Counted from the stretch's first letter, positions 1 through 9,226 are shown. The stretch is DNA of 32,113 bases from Candidatus Latescibacterota bacterium (GCA_022824945.1 JAJDYX010000029.1:1-32113); one strand, 5' to 3'. A program made the numbers and translations. Notes: a model not told the origin generated them from the letters alone.

Positions 1-1914
1 ACGGGCTTGACCGCGAACACCAATTACGAGGTACAGGTGCGGGCGACCAATGCCCAGGGAATGAGCAACTGGTCCCCATCGGTGACCGGCACGACCATAT
101 CCAATCAGTCCCCAGTGTTCAGCGAGGGAACGAGCACAACGCGCAGCATAGCCGAAAACACAGGCGCAGGTCAGAACATCGGAAATCCGGTCAGCGCGAC
201 AGATGGTGACAATGACCAGATCACCTACAGCCTCACAGGCAGGGACGCTTCTGCATTTACCATAGTCTCAGGCAACGGGCAACTCAGTACCCAATCAGGT
301 CAGACGTATGACTATGAAACAAAGGACCGCTATTCGGTAACCGTGCGGGCACAGGACGGCAAAGGCGGCAGTGCGACCATCGCCGTAACAATAACTCTCA
401 CCGATGATAACGAACCACCGGACAGACCTGCTGCACCCACAGTTACAGCCTCATCGAATACCCTGAGCGTGCGCTGGACAGCACCGGGGAATACAGGTCC
501 TGCCATCAGCGACTACGACGTGCAATACAGGGCGACAGGAAACAGTTTCACCGACTGGCCCCATACAGGCACGAGCACGACGGCGACAATCACGAGCTTG
601 ATGTCTGAGACCACTTACGAGGTACAGGTGCGGGCGACCAATGACGAAGGCACGAGCGGCTGGTCGCCATCGGGTAATAGCACGACCAGTCGTCCCGCGC
701 CCGGCTTTGCCCCGGTAGATCAGAATGCATTCAATACATTTGTTAGCGACAAAGTCCTATCAGTAGAGACCTATTATATCGAATTCTTGTCTGCTGGCCG
801 TTTCGAAGAAAACAATGCATATCCGGGAAGCTATACATTTTCAAATACCGGCTCGAATACTGGCATATTTACGCAAAACTATGATGGGGGGCATTTGGGT
901 GGTACCTGTACAATCGAAATGACCTTCTCTTCAACAACCACAGGCACTTTACGCGCCAAATGTGGTAGCGAACAAAACTACGATTCACCCCAAGCGTGGC
1001 GTTTTTCCGATCCGCCCGATCCCAACGCCTTTAATATCGAAGTCATTTGGGTCGGCAGCGAGCCATCTGTAGCTCACCAGGCAGCTTTCAATGCCGCAGT
1101 TACGCGTTGGGAGAGCATTATTAGGGATGATATTCCGGATGTTTTTGTCAGTGCAGATGAAGGAGGTACGATAGACGGCATTAAGGTCTTCGGTCTTGTA
1201 GATGACCTGCAGATCTACGCACGCCTCGCTAATATTGACGGCCCAGGTGAAACCCTGGGGAGTGCTGGTCCACGCGAGGTGCGCGGACAATCAAAATTGC
1301 CAATTGTAGCGCGAATGACATTCGATACATCCGATCTGGGCGATTTTACGCCCGAAGCCCTGCAAGATCTCTATCTGCATGAAATGGGGCATTGTTTGGG
1401 GATCGGTACTGTTTGGCAACGCCTCGGCTTGTTAAAAAATCCGTCAATCGAGTACATCTTTTTTATCATTCCCGTGGAGGTAGATGATGCCGATACGCAT
1501 TTCGCGGGTGCAGAGGCGATCGCGGCGTTCAATGACGCAGGCGGAACGAACTACGCGGATGGGAAAGTACCGGTGGAGAATGAGAAAGGAGGAGTGGGTA
1601 CACGAGACGGGCATTGGCGGCAGTCCGTGTTCGGTCCCAATGAACTCATGGAGGGATTTGCTTCTCCCAGTGCTGCGATGCAACAACCGTTGAGCGCGAT
1701 CACGATTCAGTCTCTGTCCGATCTGGGCTACAGCGTCGATGTCAGCCAGGCTGATGCGTACACATTGCCCTCTCCCACCGCTGCTAAATTGGCGATCGCA
1801 TCTGAGCACCAGGTCCCGATTAACTGCATCCTGATAGAACCCATCGGCGAGATTGATGAGTACAAGCCGATAGAGTTGAAGCCCAGACGCGTAAAGATCC
1901 GTGAGGATCAATGA
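1..1914 (+). CDS. Secreted leishmanolysin-like zinc metalloprotease with FnIII and cadherin-like modules (5' partial)
   Basis: The reading frame is open from the first base, so the N-terminus lies outside the window. Numbering from the first codon, the protein shows the end of a fibronectin type III domain (to about 32), a cadherin-like domain (about 36-135, with Asp-rich calcium motifs such as DGDND), a second FnIII (about 140-230), a beta-rich region of unknown family (about 238-337) and a catalytic domain (about 340-590). The catalytic signature is HEMGH at 460-464, a distant third ligand His538 in GHWR, and a Met-turn Met550 in NELM. This spacing is typical of bacterial M8 leishmanolysin relatives, in which an insertion separates the helix from the third His. 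The role is probably extracellular or surface protein degradation, with the beta modules as adhesive spacers. No C-terminal sorting domain is recognised; the tail is a charged stretch of about 45 residues. Confidence 0.85.
   Translation, partial: TGLTANTNYEVQVRATNAQGMSNWSPSVTGTTISNQSPVFSEGTSTTRSIAENTGAGQNIGNPVSATDGDNDQITYSLTGRDASAFTIVSGNGQLSTQSGQTYDYETKDRYSVTVRAQDGKGGSATIAVTITLTDDNEPPDRPAAPTVTASSNTLSVRWTAPGNTGPAISDYDVQYRATGNSFTDWPHTGTSTTATITSLMSETTYEVQVRATNDEGTSGWSPSGNSTTSRPAPGFAPVDQNAFNTFVSDKVLSVETYYIEFLSAGRFEENNAYPGSYTFSNTGSNTGIFTQNYDGGHLGGTCTIEMTFSSTTTGTLRAKCGSEQNYDSPQAWRFSDPPDPNAFNIEVIWVGSEPSVAHQAAFNAAVTRWESIIRDDIPDVFVSADEGGTIDGIKVFGLVDDLQIYARLANIDGPGETLGSAGPREVRGQSKLPIVARMTFDTSDLGDFTPEALQDLYLHEMGHCLGIGTVWQRLGLLKNPSIEYIFFIIPVEVDDADTHFAGAEAIAAFNDAGGTNYADGKVPVENEKGGVGTRDGHWRQSVFGPNELMEGFASPSAAMQQPLSAITIQSLSDLGYSVDVSQADAYTLPSPTAAKLAIASEHQVPINCILIEPIGEIDEYKPIELKPRRVKIREDQ
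24..52 (+). repeat. 29-nt direct repeat, copy 1, in FnIII-coding DNA
   Basis: This 29-nt stretch is identical to 615-643. It encodes the YEVQVRATN strand of the first FnIII domain. Perfect DNA identity, including third positions, points to a recent duplication or gene conversion between modules. Confidence 0.85.
615..643 (+). repeat. 29-nt direct repeat, copy 2, in FnIII-coding DNA
   Basis: Identical to 24-52; it encodes the same YEVQVRATN strand in the second FnIII domain. The two copies lie 591 nt apart, which is in frame (197 codons). Confidence 0.85.
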
Positions 1915-1951
1915 GTGAATCCGAATAAGACTTGTTCCTCTTTAATAAGGG

Positions 1952-1987
1952 CGATATATTGGCGTTAAAACGATATATCGTTTTTTT
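1952..1987 (+). terminator. Candidate intrinsic terminator after the metalloprotease
   Basis: An 8-bp perfect stem (CGATATAT at 1952-1959 with ATATATCG at 1973-1980) and a 13-nt loop are followed directly by seven T at 1981-1987. The stem is AT-rich and therefore weak. The position, 38 nt after the stop codon and before the next gene, fits a terminator. Confidence 0.5.
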
Positions 1988-2081
1988 AAAATTCTGTAAT
2001 TCATTGAGATATGTGCATAAAATGATTTGACTTGCCACAAGTTGGTTGAGAGCGGATCGATTTTTCAAAGCCGGGAATCAG

Positions 2082-4322
2082 ATGATGGGCAAAAAGATAT
2101 ACGCCACAAAAAGCGGCATAGTTCAAGGCCTATTCGTTTTTTTATTGTGTTTGGGTTTTGCCCTGTTCAGCACGCTTCCTTCTTTTGCAAAACAGAAGCC
2201 CCGAGTCGCACTCGTGCTCAGTGGTGGAGGCGCGCGTGGAGGGGCACATATCGGCGTGTTGCGCGTGCTCGAGCGAGAAGGTATCCCCATTGATTTGATT
2301 GTAGGCGTGAGTTATGGGGCTCTGGTGGGCGGATTGTACGCTGCCGGATATTCTGTTGATAATGTCGAACGCATTATTGTAGGAACAGATTGGTGGGAAA
2401 TAACCAACAATCACCCCAACCGCCGTCTGTCGAATTTGAATCGCAAACCAATAGCCGATCGTCAGATGCTTGCATTGCGCCTCGATAAACTGAACCTGAA
2501 ATTGCCCTATGGGGTTTTTGCCGGACAAAAAATTCAGCATTTTCTCAATCAATTGACCCTGGGCGCAATTTATCGGGCGAGAAACGATTTTGATCGGCTG
2601 TCAACGCCTTTTCGCGCAATAGCAACAGATATTTTATCTGGCGAACAGGTCGTGATTAAAAATGGCTCGCTCGGCACGGCAATCAGAGCGAGTATTTCTG
2701 TTCCCGGGGTATTTGCGCCGATAAGTACAGAACAAACCCATCTCGTAGATGGCGGCATTGTCAATAACTTGCCTGTAGATGTCGCATTAGACGCCGGGGC
2801 TGATTTTGTTATTGCCGTGGATTGCGCCACGCCTTTGCGCACCCAGAAGCACGAAGTTGAAGATATTATCGACGTCATCGATCAGGCCGTTAGTTTTCGA
2901 ATTGAAGAAAAAAAAATTGCAAATCGAAAACGCGCCCATGTGCTGATCATGCCCGATTTAAAAAAGTTTGATGGAGGAGATTTTAATCTATCATATACTT
3001 TGATCCCAGTGGGGGAAAAAGAAGCCGAAAAACATCTGGATGCGATCTGGAAGGCCCTGCAAAAGCTCGGAATTTCAAAACGCGTTGAAAAGTCGAGACC
3101 GTCGATATTACCAGATGATTTTGATTTCAGAACCTGGGTAGATATACCATCGGATATTGTAATTGACCGGGTTCGGATTGAGGGTTTAGAGCGCTATTCA
3201 CAAGAAGTATTTACAGCGCGATTGGAAAAGTTCGTCAACAAGCCGATATCGTTTCGAAAACTGGAAAACGAATCTGGCCGATTCTATGCGACCGGATTAT
3301 TTCAAACGGTAGATTACGAAGTTATCTACCATGAAGACTATACCGAATTGGTTTTTCAGGTGCTTGAAAATCCCCCCAGTGAGTTGAAAATAGGACTTCA
3401 TTACGACAATGATTTTGGGGTTGCGGCACTGACCGAGTTTGCACATCAAAATGCTTATGGCCCCGTAGCAGAGTTTTATTTTCGCGGTCTATTGGGCAAT
3501 TTGAAGCTTGCTGAAATGGATTTAATTTTTCGCTCATCTAAGCGTCTGGGTTTCTTCGGGCAGATTCAAGGTTGGAATCAAGACCGGTTGTATTTTCAAA
3601 ATGGGCAACACCAGGACACGTATAATGAGAAGCGTTTTCGCGCGCGATTGGGCATGCAGGTTTTGTTCCACAGTTGGGGAGGTTTCAAAGTGGGGTATCA
3701 AGTTGAGCATGCCCGCATTCGCGATGCGGACAGTTCAATAGGCAATGCGTCTAAAGATCTGCCCGCCTTGTGGCTATCTGCAGGTATTGACACCCGAGAC
3801 GATGCGTTTTTAACAAGACACGGCATCTATTTTCAAACGCAAGCAAAATGGGTTCATCGGACATTTTCACATAAGCAGGTGCAAACACAACTTGCGTACT
3901 TCGCCAGTCCCCATCCGCAATTGAGTGTGGGCCTCTGGTCTCACGGAGGCTATATGACACAGCCTGCACCGATTTATGAACACTTTGCATTAGGTGGTGC
4001 AGGACACTTTAGTAACACAGCATTGCGCGTTGTCGGTCTCAAACGCGACAAACTGAGAGCTTTTAGATTCGTATCGGCGGGCATTTCTATTTGGAGCCAC
4101 ATGAAATTTTGGGGATCCATACCGCTCAGTGCTGTGGGCATTTTCTATCAGGGCTGTCTGTACAATATGTCTTCCAATCCGGATCAGCCCAATACCCGTA
4201 TCCACGGTTTTGGTATTGGTGGTTATATCAGCACGACGTTTTTAGGCCCCATTCGCGTTGATATTGTGAGTACAGAAGAAAAGGAGGTCCGGATTTATAC
4301 CTCAGCCGGATTTGCGTTTTGA
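2082..4322 (+). CDS. Patatin-like phospholipase with POTRA and outer-membrane barrel (PlpD-like, type Vd autotransporter)
   Basis: A signal peptide (Lys-rich start, hydrophobic stretch, cut near SFA-KQ) leads into a patatin domain with the GGGARGG oxyanion loop, nucleophile elbow GVSYG (Ser77) and a DGG motif (Asp223), the Ser-Asp dyad of patatin lipases. A single POTRA-like domain follows (about 350-425), then a beta-barrel of the bacterial surface antigen type ending in Phe (SAGFAF). This is the order of PlpD, where the barrel exports the fused phospholipase to the surface. About 746 aa is close to the family's usual size. I prefer ATG 2082 (or 2085) over an upstream TTG at 2046, because it starts just before the signal peptide and has a purine-rich GGGA upstream. 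The upstream gene is probably separated by the terminator at 1952-1987. Confidence 0.88.
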   Translation: MMGKKIYATKSGIVQGLFVFLLCLGFALFSTLPSFAKQKPRVALVLSGGGARGGAHIGVLRVLEREGIPIDLIVGVSYGALVGGLYAAGYSVDNVERIIVGTDWWEITNNHPNRRLSNLNRKPIADRQMLALRLDKLNLKLPYGVFAGQKIQHFLNQLTLGAIYRARNDFDRLSTPFRAIATDILSGEQVVIKNGSLGTAIRASISVPGVFAPISTEQTHLVDGGIVNNLPVDVALDAGADFVIAVDCATPLRTQKHEVEDIIDVIDQAVSFRIEEKKIANRKRAHVLIMPDLKKFDGGDFNLSYTLIPVGEKEAEKHLDAIWKALQKLGISKRVEKSRPSILPDDFDFRTWVDIPSDIVIDRVRIEGLERYSQEVFTARLEKFVNKPISFRKLENESGRFYATGLFQTVDYEVIYHEDYTELVFQVLENPPSELKIGLHYDNDFGVAALTEFAHQNAYGPVAEFYFRGLLGNLKLAEMDLIFRSSKRLGFFGQIQGWNQDRLYFQNGQHQDTYNEKRFRARLGMQVLFHSWGGFKVGYQVEHARIRDADSSIGNASKDLPALWLSAGIDTRDDAFLTRHGIYFQTQAKWVHRTFSHKQVQTQLAYFASPHPQLSVGLWSHGGYMTQPAPIYEHFALGGAGHFSNTALRVVGLKRDKLRAFRFVSAGISIWSHMKFWGSIPLSAVGIFYQGCLYNMSSNPDQPNTRIHGFGIGGYISTTFLGPIRVDIVSTEEKEVRIYTSAGFAF

Positions 4323-4384
4323 TGCGCTATAAAATTTCTGATTCATCTGTCTTATCCAAATCACCTTGAAACGGAAGGACAAAC

Positions 4385-7102
4385 ATGATATTTTCCAGAT
4401 GGAACGCTATTGCACTCTTGCTGGTGCTCGCTTTTTCTGTTCAGACAGAATCCACACCTGATGAGGATTCGCCGCCACCAGGATACAGAATTCACCGATC
4501 TATTCCTCCGCCGGGTGCTAAGACCCACATGGTGATTCCAGGGGAAAGATTCCGGGCCAGCGGATTCAAACGCTGGTTCTATGGCAGCAATAACCGGGAC
4601 CTCTGGACCACCCCCATCGAGGTTGCAGTTCTCGACCTCGACAGCACAGGAGGTGGCTTGACGCCGCTTCGGACAGGCGGATTCGGACAGTCGATCTCGC
4701 TTCACTTTACAGGAAAAGACGGTCGCCGCTATACGGTCCGCTCCCTGGATAAAGATCCCACCAAAAGAATATGGGACGAACTCAAGGATACGATTGTAGA
4801 TGACGTCCTTCAGGACTTGATCAGCGCGCTTTTACCAACAGGGGCACTCGTGGCTGATCCGCTGATGGAAGCCACCGGTATCCTCCATTCCAAGCACACG
4901 CTCGTCGTTATTCCAGATGATCCAAGGCTGGGAGAGTACCGCAAAGAGTTTGCCGGCCTTATCGGAACGCTGCAAGAACACCCGTCTGAAGGACCGGACG
5001 ATACGCCCGGCTTTGCGGGTTCCCGGAGGGTCAGCGGAACGGAGAGGCTGTGGGAACACCTTGAAGAAAGTCCTTGCAACCGCATCGATGCCCGTGCCTA
5101 TCTAAAAGCAAAACTGATGGATCTTTTCATCGGCGACAAGGACCGCCATTACGGCCAGTGGAGATGGGCGCAATTCCCCGATGGCGATTGTTATACATGG
5201 CTTCCAATACCCGAAGACCGCGACCAGGCTTTCATCGGCTTCGAGGGGTTTGCTATGTCAGTAGCACGCAAACGGCTCCCCAGACAAATCACGTTCGGAG
5301 ACAAGTATCCGAGCCTGGTGGGTCTATCGACCACGGGTTGGGAGATGGATCGCGAGTTTCTGGCCGAACTCAATAAGAGCGCGTGGGATTCGGTCGTAAC
5401 GGCGTTTCGCAGGGATCTACCAGATTCGGTCATTGAGGATGCCGTGCGGAGACTCCCACCACCGTATTACAAAATGATTGGAGAAACGCTTACACAAGCC
5501 CTCAAATCGAGGCGAGACGCATTGCCTGAATTTGTCAACAGATACTATGAATTGATTACCCGACAGGTCGAAATCCAGGCGACCGATAAGGACGAGTACG
5601 CCCAGTGTGAACACCTGCCGAGCGGTGATCTCGCAGTCCGTATCGGTCTAAGGGAAGGTGCTGGAGAAGAAAAGAAGACACCCTATTTCCAAAGAACTTT
5701 CCACCCCAAAGAAACCCGGGAAGTCCGAATATACCTCCGGGGCGGGGATGACCAGGCGGAAATATCGGGGACAAAGGGACAGATTGTCGTCCGCATTGAT
5801 GGTGGCGGTGGGGATGACACACTTACAAACGCGTCCCAATCCGGCGCCTCAAAAACCCGGTTTTATGATTATCGTGGAAAAAATCAGTTCACAAAAGGCA
5901 AGGGAGCGAAAATTGACGAGCGACCCTACAAGCGTCCTCCCGCGCGGCTTCTCCGCGCGAGATATGCACTGGACTGGGGCGGACAGGCTCTAACTGCCCC
6001 GATTATCAGGATCAATCCGGATCTGGATGCATTCGTGGGATTGACCTACCATCGGCAGCATTTCGGCTATCGAAAAGACCCTTTCTCTTCGCAACATTTT
6101 TTTAAGATCGGGCTGGCGAAAGACAATGATCTCGATGGAATCAAGCCCTTTGCCTCCTATACCGGAAACTTCCGCGAACTCCTGCGCGACTATGACGCAA
6201 AAATCTACTTAGAGTACTCCGGAATCCACACAGTCCGGTTCAACGGATTCGGTAACAAAACGGAGGTTCCACGTCCGTCTTCCTTCTATAAGGTGGAACA
6301 AAATCATTTCGTTTTCGCACCGGCCCTCGAGTTTCGAGCGGGAGATTTTAAAGGAGATATGCCTCATGTTGGTATGGGATCGCTCCGCTCGAAATTAACC
6401 ATTGACTTTGGGCCAATTATCAAGTATTCAAACACACCACTCAGTTCCAATCAGGAAAAATATATCGGTTCGCTCGATCAACCACTGTACGGTACGGATT
6501 CCTTCGGTCAGGTAGGCGCACTGGGTGAAGTCGTGTACGACACGCGCAACAGTCCTGGGTATCCCACTCAAGGGGTCAGGGTCAGGGTTGCCGGAGACAT
6601 CTATCCGGGTGTCTGGGATGCGGAATCGACCTTTGGCAGCATAGACGGAGAAGCCAGTACTTACCTGACTGCCCCTATTCCAACTACTCCGACCCTTGCC
6701 TTAAGAGCAGGTGGCAAGAAAGTGTGGGGAACCTTTCCCTTCCACGAAAGTGCCTTTCTGGGTGGGTCGGGTTTTGTCGGCAGTGGCATATCCAGTGGCA
6801 ATTTGCGTGGTTTCCGAAAAAATCGGTTCGCTGGAGAGACTGCGCTGTATGGAAATTCCGAACTGCGACTGGTTCTGACCAAAATCAAGCTTTTGGTGTC
6901 GGGAGAGTTCGGATTGTTCGGTGCGGCCGATACCGGACGGGTGATTTATGCCGGAGATCCGGGCAATGCTGATAACTGGCACACCAGTATCGGAGGTGGA
7001 TTCTGGCTGTCTTTTCTCAAGCGCCAGCAGACCTTTAGCGCAGCAGTTGTAAAAGGCGATGACTTGACAGGCGTATATCTGCGCGCTGGTTTTATGTTTT
7101 AG
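4385..7102 (+). CDS. Omp85/BamA-like outer-membrane barrel protein with N-terminal kinase-like domain
   Basis: ATG 4385 follows a good ribosome site (GGAAGGA). A signal peptide (about 1-22) precedes a globular region (about 50-440) and a C-terminal beta-barrel (about 540-905) ending in AGFMF, the Omp85 beta-signal. The barrel resembles the D15/surface antigen domain (for example VYDTRNSPGYPTQG and NLRGFR motifs). The globular part contains a Gly-rich GGFGQS (98-103), then YTVRSLDKD (116-124), then IGDKDRHYGQW (249-259) and PEDRDQAF (276-283). That order resembles the Gly loop, catalytic Asp-His loop and metal-binding Asp of HipA/FAM20/CotH-type atypical kinases; this is inference. Similar large barrel proteins in Bacteroidetes carry a G-D-x-D-R-H-x-x-Q-W motif, as far as I recall. 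No POTRA domain is evident. A calcium-binding-like GGGGDD turn lies near 475-480. The DUF4956-like gene starts 18 bp downstream, so the two are probably cotranscribed. Confidence 0.75.
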   Translation: MIFSRWNAIALLLVLAFSVQTESTPDEDSPPPGYRIHRSIPPPGAKTHMVIPGERFRASGFKRWFYGSNNRDLWTTPIEVAVLDLDSTGGGLTPLRTGGFGQSISLHFTGKDGRRYTVRSLDKDPTKRIWDELKDTIVDDVLQDLISALLPTGALVADPLMEATGILHSKHTLVVIPDDPRLGEYRKEFAGLIGTLQEHPSEGPDDTPGFAGSRRVSGTERLWEHLEESPCNRIDARAYLKAKLMDLFIGDKDRHYGQWRWAQFPDGDCYTWLPIPEDRDQAFIGFEGFAMSVARKRLPRQITFGDKYPSLVGLSTTGWEMDREFLAELNKSAWDSVVTAFRRDLPDSVIEDAVRRLPPPYYKMIGETLTQALKSRRDALPEFVNRYYELITRQVEIQATDKDEYAQCEHLPSGDLAVRIGLREGAGEEKKTPYFQRTFHPKETREVRIYLRGGDDQAEISGTKGQIVVRIDGGGGDDTLTNASQSGASKTRFYDYRGKNQFTKGKGAKIDERPYKRPPARLLRARYALDWGGQALTAPIIRINPDLDAFVGLTYHRQHFGYRKDPFSSQHFFKIGLAKDNDLDGIKPFASYTGNFRELLRDYDAKIYLEYSGIHTVRFNGFGNKTEVPRPSSFYKVEQNHFVFAPALEFRAGDFKGDMPHVGMGSLRSKLTIDFGPIIKYSNTPLSSNQEKYIGSLDQPLYGTDSFGQVGALGEVVYDTRNSPGYPTQGVRVRVAGDIYPGVWDAESTFGSIDGEASTYLTAPIPTTPTLALRAGGKKVWGTFPFHESAFLGGSGFVGSGISSGNLRGFRKNRFAGETALYGNSELRLVLTKIKLLVSGEFGLFGAADTGRVIYAGDPGNADNWHTSIGGGFWLSFLKRQQTFSAAVVKGDDLTGVYLRAGFMF

Positions 7103-7120
7103 CTCATAAAGGAGGATGCG

Positions 7121-8035
7121 ATGCTCAACAACATCATCATACGTCTCGCCGTTTACTATATCACCTGGCTTTTGATTCTCAACGCAATTTTTCACATATT
7201 CCCCGAAATTCTCCATTACGTCGCCCAGGAGCGCGAACGCATCTTTGTAGGAACATCCTTTAACTCCGGGGTCGATGCGGCCGTTCCGCTTGGCAACATC
7301 AAAGAAGGGATAAACCGGCTCGCCGATCCGGAACACACGATTCCAGTTGTAGTCGCTTTGGTACTGGCCTTCGGGGTTACCCTCCCAATTACCTGGGTAT
7401 ATGCCTGGACGCATCCGCCGAAGAAATACAGTCAAGCCTTTGTACAAACTCTGCTCGTGATACCTGTCGCGATCTCACTGGTTGTTTTTTTGGTGAAGGG
7501 TAGTCTTGCCCTTGCGTTCAGTCTGGCGGGTATCGTGGCCGCCGTCACCTTTCGGCTCTCACTCAAATCGACCATAGAGGGTGTGTACATGTTTATGGTC
7601 ATCGGAATCGGGCTGGCGGCCGGCACCCAGCTTACGACTGTGGCCTATCTCGCATCGTTGGCTTTTGTCACCATAACACTGGGCGTGTGGAAAATAAATT
7701 ATGGAGCAGAACCCCCAGTACTATCCGGCTGGAGAATTGTTTCACCTGATCACTCGGTCCATACTTCTGAAACAAAGACCACTGCCGGGAATCCCTATGA
7801 TGCCCGGATTGAGGTACACACAACGAAGGTCGAAACAGCGCAAAAAGCAACAGCTCAAATCCTGAAATCCGGGACCAAACAGTGGCAAGTAGCAGATGTG
7901 ATCGAGAAAGAAGATGGAACGGCCATCGTTGTATATGATGTTTTATTAAAACAATCCGTCGCTCTGCCTATCCTCATCCGGGATATTGAAAAAAGCAAAA
8001 AAAGTATCAAAAACGCAACGCTGACTAAAGTTTAA
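7121..8035 (+). CDS. DUF4956-like inner-membrane protein
   Basis: The ATG follows a strong ribosome site, AAAGGAGG at 7108-7115. The 304-aa protein has about six hydrophobic segments (about 5-27, 74-95, 107-126, 127-145, 155-170, 172-190) and a soluble C-terminal domain of about 110 residues. The core between segments 3 and 5, with its VKGSLALAFSLAGI stretch followed by a basic loop, matches my memory of DUF4956 membrane proteins. Those have no established activity and often sit near polyphosphate-polymerase-like VTC and CotH-kinase genes. Here the upstream neighbour is a kinase-like/Omp85 fusion, an echo of that association. The family call is by eye; the function is unknown. Confidence 0.65.
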   Translation: MLNNIIIRLAVYYITWLLILNAIFHIFPEILHYVAQERERIFVGTSFNSGVDAAVPLGNIKEGINRLADPEHTIPVVVALVLAFGVTLPITWVYAWTHPPKKYSQAFVQTLLVIPVAISLVVFLVKGSLALAFSLAGIVAAVTFRLSLKSTIEGVYMFMVIGIGLAAGTQLTTVAYLASLAFVTITLGVWKINYGAEPPVLSGWRIVSPDHSVHTSETKTTAGNPYDARIEVHTTKVETAQKATAQILKSGTKQWQVADVIEKEDGTAIVVYDVLLKQSVALPILIRDIEKSKKSIKNATLTKV

Positions 8036-8104
8036 AATTGGTATCCTCAAAGCTTTCCTGTCACTTGAAAAGTCTGGTACGCACACTCATAACGGTATAA
8101 TTAC

Positions 8105-9226
8105 ATGAAGAATCACACAGATAAATTCCTGCTGGGCTTCCTTGGTTTTGGCATTTTTCTCTACCTGTTGTCAATGTTCTATGGAGGGGATCCATCTTCA
8201 GATTTTAGTGGAAATTCGTCAAACGCAGATCCAGATACTTCTATTTTAGACACTTCTACCGTCCTTCCTTTGGCAGACACAATGGAGACCGCTTCAGATA
8301 CTTCGATTATTCGCCTTTTGGCAGATACAATGGCAGTATTAGAAGGGGAAATATCTCTTGCAATCCATACACCAGAGACCGCTTCAGATACTTCGGCCGT
8401 CCGACCTTTGGCGGATACGATGGCAGCAGTACAAAGGAAAATATCTCTCGAAAGCTATACACTAAACGAAGAGACCGCGACGCACTTGAAGCTGCCCGAG
8501 CATCTCGAGGAGATCTCTGGTCTGGCAATGACCAGAGACAACCGACTCCTGGCCCACAATGATGAAAGAGGAGTCGTTTTCGAGATCGATTATCAGAAGG
8601 GAGCAATCGCAAAAGCATTCCAACTGACGGATATGAAAAACCCGGTTGCCAGTGATTTTGAGGGCATTGCAACAATTGGCGATCAGATCTATCTGGTCAC
8701 GAGTTCAGGGCGACTATACGAGTGTCGTGAGGGAACTGCTGGCGAATCCGTTCTCTTCAATGTCTATACGACTGGGATCGGCAGAGATTGCGAAATAGAG
8801 GGCCTGGCGTATGACGAGAGCAAGCGGGCACTCTTACTGATGTGCAAGGACGCTCGCAGTGCAGACATGGAGGGACAGTTAGCAATATATCATTGGTCAA
8901 TTGACGAGAAACAAATAAGAAAAGATGCACATACTGTAATACCTGTCATTGAATTCTCTCAACACATCAAGGGAAAAAAATTCCAGCCTTCGGGAATCGA
9001 GCGACACCCAATGTCTGGAAATTACTTTATCGTAGCTGCTCGTCAGGGGGCTATCGCGGAGATCACGCCAGGGGGCAAGGTCATTGCAGTCAGAGAGTTT
9101 CCCGCCCAGTGGCATCGTCAGGTTGAAGGTATTACCTTTGCTGCGGACGGCACGCTAATCGTTTCCGATGAAGGCGCGGGGAAGAGAGCGCGACTAACCC
9201 TTTACCCTGTCTCGGAGAATGAATAA
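8105..9226 (+). CDS. SdiA-regulated/YjiK-like beta-propeller protein, membrane-anchored
   Basis: The 373-aa protein starts with one N-terminal hydrophobic anchor (about 8-26), then a low-complexity linker with repeated ASDTS...LADTM units (about 44-115), then a beta-propeller domain (about 125-373). The propeller carries motifs of the SdiA-regulated/YjiK family: LEEISGLA, DFEGIA, EIEGLAYD and QVEGITFAADGTL, where Glu-Gly pairs recur once per blade. The family is predicted periplasmic or lipid-anchored, with esterase or phytase-like calcium sites proposed but not proven for this subgroup. ATG 8105 is kept because it precedes the anchor, although no clear Shine-Dalgarno site lies upstream. The 69-nt gap after the DUF4956-like gene leaves room for its own promoter. 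Confidence 0.7.
   Translation: MKNHTDKFLLGFLGFGIFLYLLSMFYGGDPSSDFSGNSSNADPDTSILDTSTVLPLADTMETASDTSIIRLLADTMAVLEGEISLAIHTPETASDTSAVRPLADTMAAVQRKISLESYTLNEETATHLKLPEHLEEISGLAMTRDNRLLAHNDERGVVFEIDYQKGAIAKAFQLTDMKNPVASDFEGIATIGDQIYLVTSSGRLYECREGTAGESVLFNVYTTGIGRDCEIEGLAYDESKRALLLMCKDARSADMEGQLAIYHWSIDEKQIRKDAHTVIPVIEFSQHIKGKKFQPSGIERHPMSGNYFIVAARQGAIAEITPGGKVIAVREFPAQWHRQVEGITFAADGTLIVSDEGAGKRARLTLYPVSENE
8285..8464 (+). repeat. Two tandem 90-nt coding repeats in the linker
   Basis: Copies at 8285-8374 and 8375-8464 both begin GAGACCGCTTCAGATACTTC and stay in register for 90 nt (30 codons) with scattered substitutions. A shorter, more diverged copy (DTSTVLPLADTM) lies just upstream. They encode the ASDTS...LADTM linker of the propeller protein. 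Confidence 0.8.

Noticed and set aside
4917..5993. Several open frames inside the Omp85-like gene on both strands
   Set aside because: Short, with no motifs or ribosome sites, inside a gene supported by signal peptide and barrel features.
8096..8101. Perfect TATAAT hexamer just before the propeller gene
   Set aside because: It ends 3 nt before the ATG at 8105, so a transcript start would fall inside the gene, and no -35 element sits at 16-18 nt. Treated as chance.
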